A stretch of DNA of 7,029 bases from positions 1 through 7,029 of the forward strand of contig JAUPMA010000129.1 in NCBI GenBank assembly GCA_030836935.1. The letters are read 5' to 3'. Below the pieces are notes generated by a model. That model saw nothing but the letters and a program-made list of their open reading frames with translations. It did not search any database and was not told the origin of the DNA. A program made the translations under genes and the position numbers. Each line of letters begins with the position of its first letter. The first letter of the stretch is position 1. The DNA comes from Pseudomonadota bacterium. Lineage in GTDB: Bacteria > Pseudomonadota > Gammaproteobacteria > SZUA-229. This document shows, one piece after another, positions 1 through 5,617 of this stretch.

Positions 1-192
1 ATTTATGTGCACGGCGGGCAGAATCTCTGGGATTACGCCGCCGGCCAGCTGATCCTGCGCGAGGCCGGAGGTTTTGCGCAATCATTTGATGGCCTTCCGG
101 TGTATCGTCACAGCCTGCAGCCGCAATCCATTGTGGCGGCGATAAACGAACCGCTGTTTCTGGCCTGGTCAGCCTTTTTGCTGGCCAGATGA
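1..192 (+). CDS. Inositol monophosphatase family protein, C-terminal fragment
   Basis: Only the last 63 codons are in the window and the reading frame is open to the left edge, so the gene starts upstream. The family comprises Mg2+-dependent, Li+-sensitive sugar/nucleotide phosphatases (IMPase, SuhB, CysQ, HisN types). The fragment shows the second family signature, LWDYAAGQLILREAGG, at nt 25-72; the Asp at nt 31-33 corresponds to the last metal-binding Asp of the active site. The following GLPVY, hydrophobic and SIVAAIN-like segments match the usual C-terminal fold, where IVAAN is a typical late strand. Which substrate it hydrolyses (inositol phosphate, PAP or histidinol phosphate) cannot be told from this piece. 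A 92-base gap separates it from the SPOR gene. Confidence 0.85.
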   Translation: MYVHGGQNLWDYAAGQLILREAGGFAQSFDGLPVYRHSLQPQSIVAAINEPLFLAWSAFLLAR

Positions 193-284
193 ACTGCCGG
201 GATAATTAGCCGTCAGCTACTGCCTTTTTGGGCTGGCTATCGTTTAGAATCTGTCCACCGCAGCAACCTGATTTGCAGAGCAAA

Positions 285-1040
285 ATGCATCACATCGTTA
301 TCAATTATCAGCAACGCCGCCAGTATCTGATGTTTTTTATTGCCGCCATGATTTTCAGTTTTGGTTTGGGCTACTGGTTTGGTTATCACACAAATTCCAC
401 AGAAGATTTTTCGGCGGCATTGTCGCAAATGGATATTCTGCGCAATCGTCATGGCGGAGCGGCTGATAATGAATCTCCGGTGCGCGGCTGGTCGAGCGAA
501 ATTGTGCCGGCTACCGAGCCGGATGCTGTGAAGAGTCCCGGGGTGACAGTTGTGCCGGAAGCCAGGCCGGTGGTGTCGCCAACGGTTGCAGCAAAACCGG
601 CGGTTGTTGCCAAACCGGCCGATAAACCGGTTGTTCCCGCCGTAACGGTAACGCCCGTTGCAAAGCTGCAACCGCCCGTGCAATCGCCATCTGTGGCAAC
701 ACCTGTTAATGCGCAGGCTGTCAGGGCCGATACAATTCCGGCCGTTGCCGGCAGCAGTGAAAATATCACCAACACCAGTCTGTCGGCTGAAGCGGCCAGT
801 ACATTTTATGCTGTGCAGGCAGGCGTGTTTGACAGCCGTGAAAATGCCATGAAACTGGTAAACGAACTCAACACCAAGGGTTTCGATTCCTATATCGCTG
901 AAACCAGCTCGACGAATGGTGAACCAAGATTCAATGTGCAGTTCGGGCGCAGCGGTGATCGTGATCAGGTACAAAAACGTCTGATCCGGTTCAGGCAGTT
1001 GTACACCACTACCGCCTATGTCATTACGCTCGATAACTGA
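285..1040 (+). CDS. Membrane-anchored SPOR-domain protein
   Basis: This encodes 251 residues with three parts. A short cytoplasmic N-terminus contains RR at residues 11-12. One transmembrane helix spans about residues 14-34 (ends GLGYWFGY). A long periplasmic linker rich in Pro, Ala, Val and Lys (about 85-165) is followed by a C-terminal SPOR domain (174-250) beginning FYAVQAGVF and containing the ENAMKLVNELNTKGF helix. SPOR domains bind peptidoglycan stripped of stem peptides, often at the division septum, so a cell-envelope role is likely; the specific function is unknown. I chose ATG 285. An upstream in-frame TTG at 228 would add 19 residues with no homology-like character before the natural MHHIV start. 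No strong Shine-Dalgarno is visible for either. The stop TGA overlaps the ATG of the next gene by one base, so the two are probably translationally coupled. Repeated AAACCGG motifs in the linker reflect the repetitive KPA/KPV coding. Confidence 0.85.
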   Translation: MHHIVINYQQRRQYLMFFIAAMIFSFGLGYWFGYHTNSTEDFSAALSQMDILRNRHGGAADNESPVRGWSSEIVPATEPDAVKSPGVTVVPEARPVVSPTVAAKPAVVAKPADKPVVPAVTVTPVAKLQPPVQSPSVATPVNAQAVRADTIPAVAGSSENITNTSLSAEAASTFYAVQAGVFDSRENAMKLVNELNTKGFDSYIAETSSTNGEPRFNVQFGRSGDRDQVQKRLIRFRQLYTTTAYVITLDN

Positions 1041-1741
1041 TGTCCGGTCATTCACCAAAAAATCAGCCAGCTCTGCTTACCCTTGATCTTGATGACACGC
1101 TCTGGCCGTGCATGCCTGTCATTGCGGCGGCCGAGCGAACCAGTTACGACTGGCTGGAAAAAAACCTGCCGCGCATTACCCTGCGTTATTCCATGGAAGA
1201 TTTGCGTAACCGGCGCAAGCAATTGATGCTGAATCAACCGGCACTGAAAAACGATTTGTCTGAAGCCAGGCGCGTGCATTTTCGCGAGCTGGCGGATGAA
1301 TTCGGCTACGGCCACGAATGGATTGAAGAAGGCTTCAGGGTGTTTTACACGGCGCGCCAGCAAGTTACATTCTACGATGATGTGCTGCCTGTTTTGTCAC
1401 AGCTCGCGTCGCGCTACAAACTGATTGCACTGACCAATGGCAATGCGCATATTCATCTCACCGGATTGAGCGGATTTTTTGTTGCGCAATTCAGCGCAGC
1501 CGATGTGCAGGCCGCCAAGCCGCATCCCGCCATGTTTCATCGCGCCATGCAGTTTGCCGGTGTGTCACCAGAGCAGACACTGCATGTTGGTGATCATGCC
1601 ATTCATGATATTGAAGGTGCCAGGACAGCTGGTGTGCGTTCAGTGTGGGTGAACCGCAATAACGACATCTGGCAGCATGATGATTTTGTGGCTGATTACG
1701 AAGTGAAAAATCTTTACGGTTTGCTCGAATTGTTGTTGTAG
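1040..1741 (+). CDS. yigB: HAD-IA phosphatase, YigB-like
   Basis: A 233-residue haloacid-dehalogenase hydrolase with all four motifs. Motif I is DLDDTLW with nucleophile Asp16 and acid/base Asp18. Motif II is LTNG with Thr132. Motif III is Lys160 in AAKPHPAMF. Motif IV is HVGDHAIHD with Asp185 and Asp190. The helical cap lies at about residues 25-115. From memory, the sequence around motif I (DDTLW..MPVI..AERT) and LTNGNA resembles E. coli YigB, a promiscuous phosphatase that dephosphorylates FMN and the riboflavin-pathway intermediate ARPP. Length also fits (about 230-240). Substrate assignment is by family only; other HAD-IA members such as phosphoglycolate phosphatase-like enzymes are possible. 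The start ATG shares its A with the TGA stop of the SPOR gene (TGATG), no separate Shine-Dalgarno is evident, and reinitiation is the likely start mechanism. The TAG stop is part of a GTAG followed by a palindrome. Confidence 0.85.
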   Translation: MSGHSPKNQPALLTLDLDDTLWPCMPVIAAAERTSYDWLEKNLPRITLRYSMEDLRNRRKQLMLNQPALKNDLSEARRVHFRELADEFGYGHEWIEEGFRVFYTARQQVTFYDDVLPVLSQLASRYKLIALTNGNAHIHLTGLSGFFVAQFSAADVQAAKPHPAMFHRAMQFAGVSPEQTLHVGDHAIHDIEGARTAGVRSVWVNRNNDIWQHDDFVADYEVKNLYGLLELLL

Positions 1742-1757
1742 GCCCGAATTTATTCGG
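1738..1757 (+). repeat. REP-like small palindrome at the yigB stop codon
   Basis: GTAG at 1738-1741 is followed by CCGAAT (1744-1749) and its reverse complement ATTCGG (1752-1757), giving a 5-6 bp stem with a 2-4 base loop. A GTAG (or GGAG) tetranucleotide just 5' of an imperfect palindrome is the described hallmark of REP sequences mobilised by RAYT (TnpA-REP) proteins. The GTAG contains the TAG stop codon of the phosphatase gene. The stem is short, so chance is possible. Confidence 0.4.
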
Positions 1758-1791
1758 ATAATTAAATCTGTGGATTTATACGATGTTTCTT

Positions 1792-1821
1792 TTGCAGGTG
1801 CGCCTGAAGGCGTACCTGCAA
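1792..1821 (+). repeat. 13-bp palindrome (stem-loop) upstream of livK
   Basis: Bases 1792-1804 pair with 1809-1821 over 13 positions, with one G-T wobble (1800/1813) and a TGAA loop. The core is GCAGGTGCGCC against GGCGTACCTGC. It is GC-rich and would be a stable hairpin in RNA. It lies 35 bases upstream of the candidate livK -35 element. A run of four T (1827-1830) follows only after five bases (CCGGG), so it is a poor intrinsic terminator and reads better as a second REP-like unit paired with the one at 1738. It could still weakly end transcription from yigB. Confidence 0.6.
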
Positions 1822-1855
1822 CCGGGTTTTCTGTTACAAGTGAAATCGTCTTGCC

Positions 1856-1884
1856 TTGTTCTGTGGTGGCAGGCATAGCATAAT
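1856..1884 (+). promoter_or_regulatory. Candidate sigma-70 promoter for the liv operon
   Basis: A -10-like CATAAT (1879-1884, five of six matches to TATAAT) lies exactly 17 bases downstream of TTGTTC (1856-1861, which keeps only the TTG of TTGACA). Transcription would start near 1890, giving a leader of about 60 bases before livK. The position, in the 209-base gap after yigB and downstream of the 1792 palindrome, is where a liv operon promoter is expected. The weak -35 keeps confidence low. Confidence 0.35.
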
Positions 1885-1950
1885 CCCGCCAGCTGTTTGG
1901 GCTGGCCGATAAAAATATTTGCGAAAAAGAATCTAACCGGAGCATAAAAA

Positions 1951-3099
1951 ATGCGCATCAAAATCCCGAACCTTTATTTTTTCATGCTGGTCCTGCTGGC
2001 TGTATTAACTGCATGCAGCAAAAAAGACAGCGATGATGGCATTACAGTGGTGCGTATCGGTTCTGTGTCCCCGCTCACCGGCGCGCAAACGCATATCGGC
2101 AAGGACAATGAAAACGGTGCACGTCTGGCTGTGGATGAAATCAACGCACAGGGTCTGACGCTGGGCGGCAAACCGGTGCAGCTGGAATTGCTCAGCGAAG
2201 ATGATGCGGCCGATCCGAAAACCGCCACACTCGTGGCACAAAAACTGGTGGATAACAGTGTGGTTGCCGTGGTTGGCCATCTGAATTCCGGCACCAGTAT
2301 TCCGGCGTCCAAAATTTACAGCGACAACGGCGTCCCACAGGTTTCACCTTCGGCGACTGCCGTGAAATACACAGCGCAGGGTTATAAAACCGCATTTCGC
2401 GTCATGGCCAATGATGCGCAACAGGGTGCGGTGTTGGGTCAGTATGCCGTCACCAAACTCAATGCCAAACGTGTGGCGCTGATTGATGATCGCAGTGCCT
2501 ATGGTCAGGGTCTGGCCGATGAAGTCGAAAAAGCCGTGATCGCAGCCGGTGGCCAGATTGTTGATCGCCAGTACACCAGTGACAAGGCAACGGATTTTGC
2601 CGCTATTCTTACCGCCATCAAGGGTAAATCTCCGGATCTGGTTTTTTACGGCGGCATGGATCCGCAGGCTGGTCCCATGGCCAGGCAAATGAAATCGCTT
2701 GGCTTGAACGCGCAATTGCTGGGTGCGGATGGTATGCAAAATATCAACTTTCTCAAACTCGCCGGCATCGATGCGGAAAACGCCATTGCTTCATCTCCCG
2801 GACTTACCCTGGATGTGATGCCAGGCGGCATCACATTTAAACAAAACTTCAACGCCAGGTACGGTGATATTGAAGTTTACGCACCCTATGCCTACGACGC
2901 GGTGCAGGTGATTGTGGCTGCGATGAAACGCGCCGACTCCTTTGAGCCCGCAAAAATCCTTGCTGAATTACCCAAAACCGATTATGCCGGCGTCACCGGG
3001 CAAATTAAATTTGATGCCAAGGGCGATATCCTGAATGGTGCCGTGACCCTGTATCAGGTAAAGAATGGTGCATGGGTTGCACTGGAAACGATTAAATAA
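1951..3099 (+). CDS. livK: Branched-chain amino acid ABC transporter, substrate-binding lipoprotein LivK
   Basis: A 382-residue periplasmic binding protein of the LIV-binding (Peripla_BP_6, type I fold) family that captures Leu/Ile/Val-type amino acids and delivers them to LivHM. Residues 1-21 are a signal peptide ending in lipobox LTA-C, with Cys22 followed by SKKDSDDG, so the mature protein is probably lipid-anchored. The binding domain runs from about residue 33 to the end: SPLTGAQTHIGKD (about 39-51), GHLNSGTSIPAS (about 109-120; the SGT loop contacts the ligand carboxylate in the family), SPSAT (132-136), FYGGMDPQ (232-239) and GADG (258-261). E. coli LIV-binding protein has GPEG at the last site, with Glu contacting the ligand amino group; here it is Asp260, as in the betaproteobacterial subgroup I remember. 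Exact ligand specificity is inferred. GGAG at 1939-1942, eight bases before the ATG, supports the start. First gene of a K-H-M-G-F operon. Confidence 0.92.
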   Translation: MRIKIPNLYFFMLVLLAVLTACSKKDSDDGITVVRIGSVSPLTGAQTHIGKDNENGARLAVDEINAQGLTLGGKPVQLELLSEDDAADPKTATLVAQKLVDNSVVAVVGHLNSGTSIPASKIYSDNGVPQVSPSATAVKYTAQGYKTAFRVMANDAQQGAVLGQYAVTKLNAKRVALIDDRSAYGQGLADEVEKAVIAAGGQIVDRQYTSDKATDFAAILTAIKGKSPDLVFYGGMDPQAGPMARQMKSLGLNAQLLGADGMQNINFLKLAGIDAENAIASSPGLTLDVMPGGITFKQNFNARYGDIEVYAPYAYDAVQVIVAAMKRADSFEPAKILAELPKTDYAGVTGQIKFDAKGDILNGAVTLYQVKNGAWVALETIK

Positions 3100-3139
3100 T
3101 TTCCTGGAAAATATAATTTCCAACGCAAAGGCCGCTCTT

Positions 3140-3177
3140 GCGCATCCTGCGCTCGCGGCATTCGCACATCCATGTGC
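3140..3177 (+). repeat. Pair of hairpins sharing a CATCC core
   Basis: GCGCA (3140-3144) pairs with TGCGC (3148-3152) around TCC, and GCACAT (3164-3169) pairs perfectly with ATGTGC (3172-3177) around CC. Both follow the pattern GCRCA-TCC-TGYGC, and they are separated by a CGCGG-containing spacer. They look like two diverged copies of one 24-base hairpin unit embedded in the left arm of the composite repeat. No reading frame of interest runs through them. Confidence 0.5.
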
Positions 3178-3224
3178 ATCGCGCGAAGACGCAAAGAAAC
3201 GCAAAGTTGGATATATGTAAAAAG

Positions 3225-3297
3225 CGTAGGTGTGCAGGTTTTATCTGCCCACGCGGAATGTTGTAACGGTGGGCACAAACGGCGTGCCCACCCTACG
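3225..3297 (+). repeat. Nested palindrome with GGTGGGCAC/GTGCCCACC stem
   Basis: CGTAGG (3225-3230) and CCTACG (3292-3297) form the ends. Inside, GGTGGGCAC (3268-3276) pairs perfectly with GTGCCCACC (3284-3292) around the loop AAACGGC, a very stable 9-bp hairpin. From memory, CGTAGGGTGGGCAC-type repeats recur between genes in many Gamma- and Betaproteobacteria. It lies wholly inside the CGCAAAG-armed repeat, which suggests one element inserted into another. In the transcript this hairpin could shield the 3' end of livK mRNA from exonucleases. Confidence 0.6.
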
Positions 3298-3304
3298 ATG
3301 TTTG

Positions 3305-3393
3305 ATTTGTAATTGCAAAAAACCTTTGCGTCCTTTGCGCCATTGCATCTTTGCGCTGGATGTTCGCTTAACAAACCGGCATTAATTACAAAT
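3305..3393 (+). promoter_or_regulatory. 10-bp inverted repeat that includes the livH start codon
   Basis: ATTTGTAATT (3305-3314) is the exact reverse complement of AATTACAAAT (3384-3393), whose last two bases are the AT of the livH ATG (3392-3394). The arms are 69 bases apart and enclose the CTTTGCG array. In RNA, pairing would cover the livH initiation site. The stem is AU-rich with a single G-C pair, so it is weak unless helped by structure in the loop. Alternatively the arms are remnants of element ends. Function is inferred only. Confidence 0.35.
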
Positions 3394-4321
3394 GGATATA
3401 TTCACACAACAAATCATTAACGGTCTGGTGCTTGGCAGCATCTATGCGTTAGTCGCGCTCGGTTACACCATGGTGTACGGCATACTCGAGCTGATTAATT
3501 TTGCGCACGGTGAAGTCACCATGATGGGTGCGATGGTGGCGCTTGCGGTGATGGGTGCCATTCTGGGTGTGGCGCCAAATATGCCGGGCATACTGGTTGT
3601 GGTGTCCGGTGCATTGCTGGCGATTCCGGCGTGCATGTTGCTCGGTTTTGCTATTGAGCGTGTGGCGTATCGTCCACTGCGTCATGCACCGCGTCTGGCA
3701 CCGCTGATTACGGCGATTGGTGTGTCCATTATTTTGCAAAATGTCGCCATGCTGGTTTGGGGTCGGCAATACATTCCGTTTCCGGAAATTTTACCCAAGT
3801 CGACTTTCACTGTTTTCGGCGCACACATTACCGGGCTGCAAATTTTTATAATTGTGTTGTCGGCGCTGGTGATGTCGGGGTTGTGGTGGCTGGTGCAACG
3901 CACACGTCTGGGTCGTGCCATGCGCGCCTGTGCGCAATCGCGTGAGGTAGCAAGTCTGATGGGTGTGAATGTCAACAAGGTTATTTCACTGACATTTGTG
4001 ATTGGTTCGGCGCTGGCTGCCATAGCGGGATTGATGGTGAGTGCCTACTATGGTCTCGCGCATTATTACATGGGTTTCATGCTGGGACTGAAAGCGTTTT
4101 CGGCGGCGGTGCTGGGCGGTATTGGCAACATTGCCGGTGCCATGCTCGGTGGTTTGTTGCTGGGTGTGATTGAGGCACTGGGTGCGGGTTATATCGGTGA
4201 TATTACCGGTGGATTTCTGGGCAGTCATTATCAGGATGTTTTTGCATTTTTTGTGTTGATTGCGGTATTGGTTTTCCGGCCTTCCGGTTTGTTAGGTGAA
4301 CGTGTTGCAACGCGTGCTTGA
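3392..4321 (+). CDS. livH: Branched-chain amino acid ABC transporter permease LivH
   Basis: A 309-residue polytopic inner-membrane protein, one of the two permease subunits (BPD_transp_2 family). The N-terminus, QQIINGLVLGSIYALVALG at residues 6-24, is the family hallmark and fixes the start, because an in-frame TAA lies nine bases upstream (3383-3385). It has about eight hydrophobic segments. The cytoplasmic loop contacting the ATPases is at about 174-198 (GRAMRACAQSREVASLMGV), followed by the Gly-rich segment AVLGGIGNIAGAMLGGLLLG typical of LivH. Length is normal (about 290-310). No Shine-Dalgarno is visible in the 20 bases before the ATG, which abut the CTTTGCG repeat array. Reduced translation relative to livK is therefore plausible, and would suit the usual excess of binding protein over permease. 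Confidence 0.93.
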   Translation: MDIFTQQIINGLVLGSIYALVALGYTMVYGILELINFAHGEVTMMGAMVALAVMGAILGVAPNMPGILVVVSGALLAIPACMLLGFAIERVAYRPLRHAPRLAPLITAIGVSIILQNVAMLVWGRQYIPFPEILPKSTFTVFGAHITGLQIFIIVLSALVMSGLWWLVQRTRLGRAMRACAQSREVASLMGVNVNKVISLTFVIGSALAAIAGLMVSAYYGLAHYYMGFMLGLKAFSAAVLGGIGNIAGAMLGGLLLGVIEALGAGYIGDITGGFLGSHYQDVFAFFVLIAVLVFRPSGLLGERVATRA

Positions 4322-4350
4322 ACATAAAACTTGTTGAAGAATTGAAAAAA

Positions 4351-4476
4351 ATTTGACGCAGAGACGCAGAGATTAGGATTGTTGCAGTAATGTATTTTTG
4401 GCGTGTGCCCGCTGCGCGGTATTGCCTGCTCCTGCAAAAGCTAACACCTCTGTGCCTCTGCGCCTCCGTGTCAAAT
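4351..4476 (+). repeat. Inverted repeat in the livH-livM gap, arms of 8-bp units
   Basis: Terminal ATTTGAC (4351-4357) is matched by GTCAAAT (4470-4476), giving a 126-base element in a 195-base gap. The left arm holds two perfect tandem copies of ACGCAGAG (4356-4363, 4364-4371). The right arm, read on the minus strand from 4471 to 4448, holds three octamers of consensus RCRCRGAG with no offset between them. Inner TTGCAG (4382-4387) and CTGCAA (4432-4437) continue the symmetry. The remaining centre has no recognisable gene. The octamer core CGCAGAG differs by one base from the CGCAAAG core in the previous gap, so the two may be related. No target-site duplication is evident. MITE-like in form, but mobility is inferred. 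Confidence 0.65.
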
Positions 4477-4481
4477 CCCTG

Positions 4482-4498
4482 TTTGCGGGAACGGCAAA
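4482..4498 (+). other. Small hairpin just before the livM ribosome binding site
   Basis: TTTGC (4482-4486) pairs with GCAAA (4494-4498) around GGGAACG. It ends seven bases before GAGG (4506-4509), the probable livM Shine-Dalgarno. It is short and could be chance or the tail of the neighbouring repeat. Confidence 0.25.
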
Positions 4499-4516
4499 TT
4501 ATCTTGAGGTTTATGC

Positions 4517-5617
4517 ATGTTGTTTTTTCGTGAGCGACCACGCATCAGTTTGCTGCTGTTGGCAATACTGCTGGCCGTGTTGCCGTTTCTCACCAGCGGG
4601 TTACTCGGCAACAGCTGGGTGCGGTTGCTCGATTTTGTATTGCTGTATATTTTGCTCGCCATTGGTTTGAATCTGGTGGTGGGTTATGCCGGTTTGCTCG
4701 ATCTGGGTTACATCGCGTTTTATGCGCTGGGCGCGTATTTTTATGCCTGGCTGGCGAGCCCGCATTTCGGTTTGCATTTACCCTTCTGGATTATTTTGCC
4801 ATTGGGCACGCTATTCGCTGCGGCATTCGGTTTCATACTGGGTGCACCAACCTTGCGATTGCGCGGTGATTATCTTGCCATCGTCACACTGGGTTTTGGT
4901 GAAATCATTCGCATTTTCATGAACAATCTCAATGCGCCGGTAAATCTTACCAATGGCCCGCAGGGTATGGATCTGATTGATCCGATCAGCTTCGGTGGTT
5001 TTGCATTTTCCGGTACGCACACATTCCTTGATATCAAGGTTCCCGCCATTCATCTTTATTATTATTTGTTTCTGGCTTTCACTCTTTTGGCAATTCTGGT
5101 CGCTTATCGTTTGCAGGATTCACGCATTGGCCGCGCCTGGGCGGCGATACGTGAAGATGAAGTCGCTGCGGCCGCAACCGGTATCAATACACGCAATATC
5201 AAGCTGCTCGCCTTTGCCATGGGTGCAACATTTGGCGGTCTGGCGGGCGGCTTGTTTGCGTCGTTTCAGGGATTCATCAGTCCGGAGAGTTTTAATCTTT
5301 TTGAATCCATCATGATCCTGTGCATGATTGTGCTCGGCGGCATGGGGCATATTCCGGGCGTGATTCTGGGTGCGGTGTTGCTCACAATTTTGCCGGAAGC
5401 CTTGCGTTACATCGGCGATTTGCAACGTGCCTGGCTGGGTGAAGTGATTGTTGATCCGTCGGATTTGCGCATGTTGCTGTTTGGTATTGCACTGGTGCTG
5501 ATGATGTTGTTTCGCCCGGCCGGTTTGTGGCCATCACGCCAGCGCAAGCGCGAATTAACAGCCGAAGGCGAAATTGCTGCGCATGAGCAGGAGAGTTTGC
5601 ACGATGCACAACGCTGA
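4517..5617 (+). CDS. livM: Branched-chain amino acid ABC transporter permease LivM
   Basis: A 366-residue second permease subunit (BPD_transp_2), which pairs with LivH to form the inner-membrane channel. Features include a hydrophobic N-terminal helix, the LivM hallmark GLNLVVGYAGLLDLGYIAF at about residues 50-68, the conserved LRLRGDYLAIVTLGFGEI segment, the ATPase-contact loop at about 205-229 (GRAWAAIREDEVAAAATGI), and GGMGHIPGVILGA near the end. After the last helix (MMLFRPAGLWP) comes a charged tail of about 30 residues rich in Arg, Glu and Gln. E. coli LivM is longer at its N-terminus; 366 is common in other Proteobacteria. The start ATG 4517 has GAGG seven bases upstream; an ATG at 4513 in another frame stops after six codons. 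Its end overlaps livG by 14 bases. Confidence 0.93.
   Translation: MLFFRERPRISLLLLAILLAVLPFLTSGLLGNSWVRLLDFVLLYILLAIGLNLVVGYAGLLDLGYIAFYALGAYFYAWLASPHFGLHLPFWIILPLGTLFAAAFGFILGAPTLRLRGDYLAIVTLGFGEIIRIFMNNLNAPVNLTNGPQGMDLIDPISFGGFAFSGTHTFLDIKVPAIHLYYYLFLAFTLLAILVAYRLQDSRIGRAWAAIREDEVAAAATGINTRNIKLLAFAMGATFGGLAGGLFASFQGFISPESFNLFESIMILCMIVLGGMGHIPGVILGAVLLTILPEALRYIGDLQRAWLGEVIVDPSDLRMLLFGIALVLMMLFRPAGLWPSRQRKRELTAEGEIAAHEQESLHDAQR
5589..5593 (+). promoter_or_regulatory. Shine-Dalgarno that sets the livG start
   Basis: AGGAG lies ten bases before ATG 5604, inside the end of livM. It decides in favour of 5604 over the in-frame TTG 5574 or ATG 5583, neither of which has a comparable site. Confidence 0.6.

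Larger units (their letters stand above)
3123..3356 (+). repeat. Composite inverted repeat in the livK-livH gap, arms of about 9-bp units
   Basis: This fills most of the 292-base gap between livK and livH, where I see no gene. The left arm carries CGCAAAG on the + strand at 3124-3130, 3190-3196 and 3200-3206. The right arm carries its complement CTTTGCG at 3324-3330, 3333-3339 and 3349-3355. Neighbouring units are spaced 9-10 bases, and the consensus unit is ACGCAAAGG, exact at 3123-3131. CCAAC (3120-3124) and GTTGG (3206-3210) also bracket the left arm symmetrically. Nested between the arms are a CATCC hairpin pair (3140-3177) and a CGTAGG...CCTACG palindrome (3225-3297). From memory, CGCAAAG-type intergenic repeats occur in many proteobacterial genomes, but no mobility mechanism is visible here. 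No target-site duplication was found. Confidence 0.65.

Noticed and set aside
207..239. TAGCC/GGCTA inverted repeat and TAGAAT (245-250) as a terminator or promoter before the SPOR gene
   Set aside because: The stem is only 5 bp with a 23-base loop and no following T-run, and the -10-like TAGAAT has no -35 at suitable spacing.
228..284. N-terminal extension of the SPOR protein from TTG 228
   Set aside because: The extra 19 residues are unlike a membrane-protein start, there is no ribosome binding site, and ATG 285 gives the normal short cytoplasmic tail before the helix.
237..1058. Long open frames on the minus strand opposite the SPOR gene (237-1058, 449-775)
   Set aside because: They mirror the repetitive Pro/Ala/Val linker, giving low-complexity Gly/Thr/Arg-rich products with no domain; the + strand gene has a clear membrane helix and SPOR domain.
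1792..1830. Intrinsic terminator for yigB
   Set aside because: The stem is strong but the T-run is only four bases and separated from the stem by CCGGG, so termination would be weak at best.
3054..3374. Minus-strand frame of 106 codons in the livK-livH gap
   Set aside because: It translates the palindromic repeats and the end of livK; no conserved protein features.
4398..4670. Open frame of 90 codons across the livH-livM repeat
   Set aside because: It runs through the octamer repeat and into livM in another frame; Cys-rich composition without a domain indicates chance.
5574..5603. Upstream livG starts at TTG 5574 or ATG 5583
   Set aside because: Neither has a Shine-Dalgarno and the added residues are not family-like; ATG 5604 follows AGGAG.
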